64,000 nucleotides of DNA from Pseudomonas sp. NC02 (GTDB lineage: Bacteria; Pseudomonadota; Gammaproteobacteria; Pseudomonadales; Pseudomonadaceae): the NCBI RefSeq assembly GCF_002874965.1, contig NZ_CP025624.1, positions 2,666,001 through 2,730,000 on the forward strand, read 5' to 3'. The notes beneath the pieces were generated by a model. It saw nothing but the letters and a program-made list of their open reading frames with translations. It had not been told where the DNA came from and made no database searches. Below, one piece after another: positions 60,601-64,000 of this stretch. Within the stretch, counting starts at the first letter, position 1. Every line of letters starts with the position of its first letter. A program made the translations under genes and the position numbers.

Positions 60601-63600
60601 CAAGGTGCAGATCGGCCAGAGCCCGCAGGCGCCGGATGCCAAGACCTTGCAGTTGGCCGGGGATTTTTTCAACAAGGGTTTTTCGGCCTATGACATTACC
60701 GGCAACGAAGGATTGCTGGTCGCCGATGGTACTCAGGTGGATGTGAACGTGCCGGCCTACCGGCTCTCGGAGCAGGCCGCCACGACGCCGGGCGGCGGCG
60801 CTGCGGCCAGCGTGATGGAGCGCTGGACCCCGCCGCTTTACCAGGAAGACGCGAGCAAGGGCGTACTCGGCCAACGCCGTGGCGCCAGCCTGACCCTTTC
60901 CGCCGGCCACCTGGAGTCGCCTGCCGAGCAACTGCCGACAACCGCGCTGGTGGTCGGCAAGGGCGCGGTGATCAGCGTCGACCCGGGCCAGTCGATCAAC
61001 CTGCGCAGCATCGGCCAACTGACGGTCGACGGCACGCTCAATGCCTGGGGTGGCAGCGTCAACCTGAACGGCCTGACCACGCGCGCGTTCGAGCCGGCCA
61101 ACGCGGTTGGCCACGGCCGCTCCATCTGGCTGGGTGAAAACGCACTGATCGATGTCGCCGCCCGGGCCGCGACCGCCGTGGACAATCGCGGGAGCCAATA
61201 CGGGTTGGTCCGTGACGGCGGCAAGATCAGCATCGGTGGCGAGATCAACCTGAGCACCGGCACGGTCACTGCCAGCGACCTGTTTGTGGTGGTACGCGAG
61301 GGCGCCCGGCTGGACGCGTCGGGCACGCAAGCGGTATTGGATGTGCCGGGACAGGGCGCAACCCGGGTGGCCAGCAATGGCGGCAGCATCAGCCTGGCGT
61401 CCAACAATGGCTTGTACCTGGACGGCAGTCTGGTAGCCCGGGCCGGCGGTGCCGGCGCAGCGGGCGGCAGCCTGAACGTAGCGCTGGACAGCCCGTATTA
61501 CACCAAGAGCAGTGTCACGGATCGCGTGCTGAAGGTGCGTGAATTGGTGCTCGGCCAGACCCATCAGGCCCACACGCTCGCCGGCACCGCCGCCGACGCG
61601 GCCGACAGCCTGGAATACGGCCACGCTCGCCTGGGCGTCGACCAGGTCAGTGCGGGCGGCTTCGACAACCTGGCATTGATGAGCAACGGCCTGTTGAGTT
61701 TCGACGGCGATGTGTCCTTGAACATGGGCCAGAGCCTGCGCCTGTACAGCGGTGCCTTCAACCTCAGTGAGGGCGCGGCAGCCAATGCCCGGGTGAATCT
61801 GTCGGCACCGTCTCTGCTGCTGTCCGGCATGGATTCGCCCGCCCGGGAGTTCTACGTGAACCCGGTGTCGGTGTTGCCGTTACCCTCGCTGCGCGCCACC
61901 GAGGCGCAGTTCAATGCCAGCGGCAGCTTGATCGATGTGCGCGGCAGCGTGTTGTTTGGCAGCAAGGGCAAACTGCGCCAGGCCGACGACAGCCTGGTCG
62001 GCCTTGAGCGTCGCGGCTTTGATCAGGTCAACCTGACCAGCCAGGGCGATCTGCGCTTCCTGGCGGGTGCGAACCCGGACGGCGTGGCCTTGAGGGTCAG
62101 CACCCAGTTATTGACCCAGGGCGACATGACCTTGCGGGCGGCGCAGTTGTATCCGGCCACGGAGGTCGGTGCGCGGGTCATTGCCGGCTACCTGAGCGAA
62201 TTCAACAGCCTCAACATCACGTTCGACCCGCTGCGCACCCTGACCATTGGCCGTACCGGCAACACGGATGCCGCGGTGCCTTACTCGGCATTCGGGCGCC
62301 TGCAACTGGGCGCCGCGACGGTGCGGCAGGGCGGTGTGGTGCTGGCGCCCCTGGGGTTGATCGATATCGGCAGCATGGGCAGCAGCCAGGTGCAATTGCT
62401 GCCGGGCAGCGTGACCTCGGTGAGCGGCAGGGGCCTGGTGCTGCCGTATGGCGGCACCCTGGACGGGCAGGTCTATAAGTACAACGGCAAGACCGTGACG
62501 TTTGTCGGCCAGGGCGGGCTGGTCAACCAGGACGCGGAACTCAGCGTCGGGGTGATTCTCGGCGGCCAGTCGGTGCAGGTGCAGCCTGAGGCTACCCTGG
62601 ATCTGTCGGGCGGCGGCGAATTGCTGGGGGCCGGTTTCGTTTCCGGGCGCGGAGGCTCTACGGATGCGCGCTACAGCCCACTGGTGCAGTTTGGTGCCAA
62701 TGGCGGTTTTGTGTTGCCGGGCCTGGGCACCAACCCGATTTACGCCATCGTGCCCGGGGTGCAGCCTGGCTCGGCGCCGGTGGCACCGGAGAAAGGCGCA
62801 GTCGATCCGTTGGTGGGCCAGCAGGTCACCATCGGCGCCGGAGTGCCGGGGCTGCCGGCGGGTACTTATACCCTGATGCCGTCCACCTACGCCTTGATGC
62901 CCGGCGCTTTCCGCGTCGAGATCAACGGCCTGGCCGGGCTCGGCAGTGATGCCGCCACCCAGCGCATGCGCAATGGCTCCTGGTCCACCGCCGGGCGCTT
63001 GTCCATCGCCAACACCGGGATCGGCAGCAGCGTTGCCAGCCAGTTGATTCTGACCTCGGCCGATACCTTGCGTCGCTATTCCCAATACAACGAAACCAGC
63101 TACGCCCAGTTCGCCATGGCCGACGCCGCGAAACAGGGTGTGCCACGCCCGATGCTCGCCGTCGACGCCAAGACCCTGAAACTGGCCTTGCGGCCAGGGG
63201 GCGGCGCTGATGCGTTTTCGTTCCAGGGCATAGGCCGTTTTGAGGCCGCGGCGGGTGGCTATGGCGGCGCGGTGGCGGTGATTGATCCAGGCAAGCTTGG
63301 TATTGAAGTCGTCGCGGCGGGCAGTTCCGCAACCAGCGGTTTTTCCGGCATTACCTTCAACGATGAGAGCCTCAACGCCTTGGGAGCCTCGCGTTTGATG
63401 GTGGGGGGGATGACGGCAGTTACGTATGGCCAGTCCGGGAATTACATCGTCCTGGCTGGCGGTACGAGTCGGGCCAACAGCACCGTCACGCTTCGGGAAG
63501 GTGTGACGCTCGCAGCGCCGGAAGTCTTTTTGTTGAGTGACACCAACGCGATCGTCCTGGAGCAGGGCGCATCCATCAACACCATCGGCCGTGGCAAAGC

Positions 63601-64000
63601 CAGCTACGACGCTCGTGACGGTTTTATCTACAAAGTCACCAATATGCTGGCGGCGTCCAACGGCTTGCTCAATGTCATTGCATTCAATACGACGGTGCCC
63701 AGCGGCGGGATCAGCATCGGTGTGTGTGACACGGGCCTGTGCAGCGGGCAAACCGGGCTGTACTCCGAAGGCAGCATCGTGGCGTTGACCAACAATACCT
63801 TCCAGTTGGGCGACCAGGTGCGCTACGGCACCCGTCACCTCAACCTGGGGGTCAACACCATTAACCTCGGCAGCGCCCAAGCCCTGGCCGCTGCCGCTGT
63901 GGCCAATCAGTTGCCGGCCGGCCTGACACTCACCCAGGCGCTTCTTGATCGCCTGCTCAAAGGTGATTCACAGTTCGGTGCGCCGGCCCTGGAAACCCTG
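57650..64000 (+). CDS. pdtA: Large TpsA/PdtA-like exoprotein with haemagglutinin-type TPS domain (3' truncated)
   Basis: From ATG 57650 (AAGGAAG upstream) the frame stays open for 2117 codons to the right edge, so the protein exceeds 230 kDa. A long signal peptide (about 41 residues, ending GSAHA) leads to a spacer and then the TPS secretion domain (ILNWETFNVGRNTTVDFQQ; GTVMIMNRNGVIFSGSSQVN), the hallmark of two-partner-secreted adhesins. The remainder is a glycine/asparagine-rich beta-helix with repeated strands such as LVAAGGTLTLQA-like units. It would need a TpsB transporter, expected to the right. Position after the Hxc block matches PdtA of P. aeruginosa; the name is by synteny. Confidence 0.85.
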   Translation, partial: MVRCKPPVNLNAQGPGGQTILRLKPLAQAIALFMVAGSAHAATAFSSGWFADKGASQAATAARLNGAQVPGIPSLNQQARANQQLSRSISTLNNSVAAIAAQQAAQAAGRQAALGQVSTIPDGLGKGGLQVDNSLTQGWTNAKGPTQSQSGGKTTVTIEQTADKAILNWETFNVGRNTTVDFQQQSNWAVLNRVNDPNARPSEIQGQINAPGTVMIMNRNGVIFSGSSQVNVRNLVAAAATITDDQFTQRGIYVDANGTQPTFTDAAGKVEVQRGALIQTHNPATSTDAGGYALLLGSEVENAGSIITARGQATLAAGDSFYIRKGVGTTGNDRSTTRGNEVATSLKAGSTSGKVSNSGLIMASTGDITLTGHQVQQNGVALASTSVDTRGTIHLLNAASDTSASVTLGEGSTTAILLDASGSTALNSQKDNGLIKLDGLPANLITGQFNNLSAVADRTDQSRIEIVSGGTVDLRKGSITLATGGQVAVSAGQRSLVRDGAMIDVSGAIGVKVAMEANNIKINVQGNEQRDAPANRDGGQLINNDVWVDLRDLVFVPAGTNGYATDRWYTAGGLLEVGGYLGTQGHSVGEWMAQGGTVTFTGKDVVTQQGAQVNLSGGTVDVQAGYIRQTWLKGPDGQLYELSKAPGDILYAGIYKGFEDTSVRWGRSDFYYNPLVAQQSRYEAGYTVGRDAGKLVVGTTNAVLEGQLISDVFQGDRQTQAPNINLDGYQQSQQAMAQRAQLIIGQYTPVYNKATGTLRYALTPTIDQVLIEGSTQKIADGLDLATALPTERQGKLVLDSDQLNGYRLGAIKVGAKQQIDVNGALKVADGGDITLFGPVVSVNANLTAHGGSINAGNLLNQVDLNRSNVVGDVILPGIGRLDVAAGVKLDSSGRWNNLALDPSATDGVAYINGGKVSLRSSGDVNLAAGSLVETSSGATIGLDGKVRGGKGGDVTVGALGALDLGAEIRGYGVSAGGTLTLQANKVQIGQSPQAPDAKTLQLAGDFFNKGFSAYDITGNEGLLVADGTQVDVNVPAYRLSEQAATTPGGGAAASVMERWTPPLYQEDASKGVLGQRRGASLTLSAGHLESPAEQLPTTALVVGKGAVISVDPGQSINLRSIGQLTVDGTLNAWGGSVNLNGLTTRAFEPANAVGHGRSIWLGENALIDVAARAATAVDNRGSQYGLVRDGGKISIGGEINLSTGTVTASDLFVVVREGARLDASGTQAVLDVPGQGATRVASNGGSISLASNNGLYLDGSLVARAGGAGAAGGSLNVALDSPYYTKSSVTDRVLKVRELVLGQTHQAHTLAGTAADAADSLEYGHARLGVDQVSAGGFDNLALMSNGLLSFDGDVSLNMGQSLRLYSGAFNLSEGAAANARVNLSAPSLLLSGMDSPAREFYVNPVSVLPLPSLRATEAQFNASGSLIDVRGSVLFGSKGKLRQADDSLVGLERRGFDQVNLTSQGDLRFLAGANPDGVALRVSTQLLTQGDMTLRAAQLYPATEVGARVIAGYLSEFNSLNITFDPLRTLTIGRTGNTDAAVPYSAFGRLQLGAATVRQGGVVLAPLGLIDIGSMGSSQVQLLPGSVTSVSGRGLVLPYGGTLDGQVYKYNGKTVTFVGQGGLVNQDAELSVGVILGGQSVQVQPEATLDLSGGGELLGAGFVSGRGGSTDARYSPLVQFGANGGFVLPGLGTNPIYAIVPGVQPGSAPVAPEKGAVDPLVGQQVTIGAGVPGLPAGTYTLMPSTYALMPGAFRVEINGLAGLGSDAATQRMRNGSWSTAGRLSIANTGIGSSVASQLILTSADTLRRYSQYNETSYAQFAMADAAKQGVPRPMLAVDAKTLKLALRPGGGADAFSFQGIGRFEAAAGGYGGAVAVIDPGKLGIEVVAAGSSATSGFSGITFNDESLNALGASRLMVGGMTAVTYGQSGNYIVLAGGTSRANSTVTLREGVTLAAPEVFLLSDTNAIVLEQGASINTIGRGKASYDARDGFIYKVTNMLAASNGLLNVIAFNTTVPSGGISIGVCDTGLCSGQTGLYSEGSIVALTNNTFQLGDQVRYGTRHLNLGVNTINLGSAQALAAAAVANQLPAGLTLTQALLDRLLKGDSQFGAPALETL

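Overview
The window looks like chromosomal DNA of a fluorescent-group Pseudomonas. It is GC-rich, carries many REP/REPIN palindromes of the GTGGGAGCGGGCTTGCTCGCGA type, and has a Vre-Hxc-PdtA-like block whose gene order matches the P. aeruginosa locus. All calls come from reading the sequence and recalling families; no database search was run. The first gene is cut by the left edge and the last by the right edge.

1-14040: an indole-3-acetate (auxin) catabolic island. iacB(partial)-iacI-iacH-iacC-iacD-iacE-iacF run rightwards and iacG follows after two regulators, an AraC-family protein and a FixJ/StyR-type response regulator. A dCache-type chemoreceptor and an outer-membrane barrel protein (leftward) and a cytochrome c plus a phenylacetaldehyde-type aldehyde dehydrogenase (rightward) complete it. 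Together these could sense, take up, form from the aldehyde, and degrade arylacetates such as IAA to catechol.

14041-33480: a long palindromic repeat, then an ECF sigma/FecR pair with two half-size ABC transporters and no TonB receptor, followed by mixed metabolism and stress genes: secreted M20 peptidase, DyP peroxidase, UppP, GNAT, a GlxA-like regulator divergent from a DJ-1 protein, an OYE reductase, GST, quinone reductase, LysR, an alpha/beta hydrolase, a zinc alcohol dehydrogenase, and the Mn exporter MntP under a yybP-ykoY riboswitch.

33486-40621: a leftward RpiR-ddpX-ddpABCDF cluster for D-Ala-D-Ala hydrolysis and dipeptide import.

41208-64000: a phosphate-starvation-type secretion island. 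A short VreA-like signalling protein, ECF sigma VreI and anti-sigma VreR lead into a complete Hxc type II secretion system (hxcW-U-P-V-T-X-Y-Z-Q-R-S), a DING-type phosphate-binding protein and a very large TpsA/PdtA-like exoprotein. Candidate PHO boxes precede vreA, the DING gene and tpsA. An IS110-family element sits inside a REPIN between hxcS and the DING gene.

Most notable signals: (i) the IS110 5' non-coding region folds as a two-loop bridge RNA whose guides match the interrupted REP target and the element's own ends; (ii) three copies of a long inverted-repeat element with a REPIN at the centre lie at the midpoint of a local strand-composition flip (G/T-rich to the left, C/A-rich to the right), independent of gene direction.
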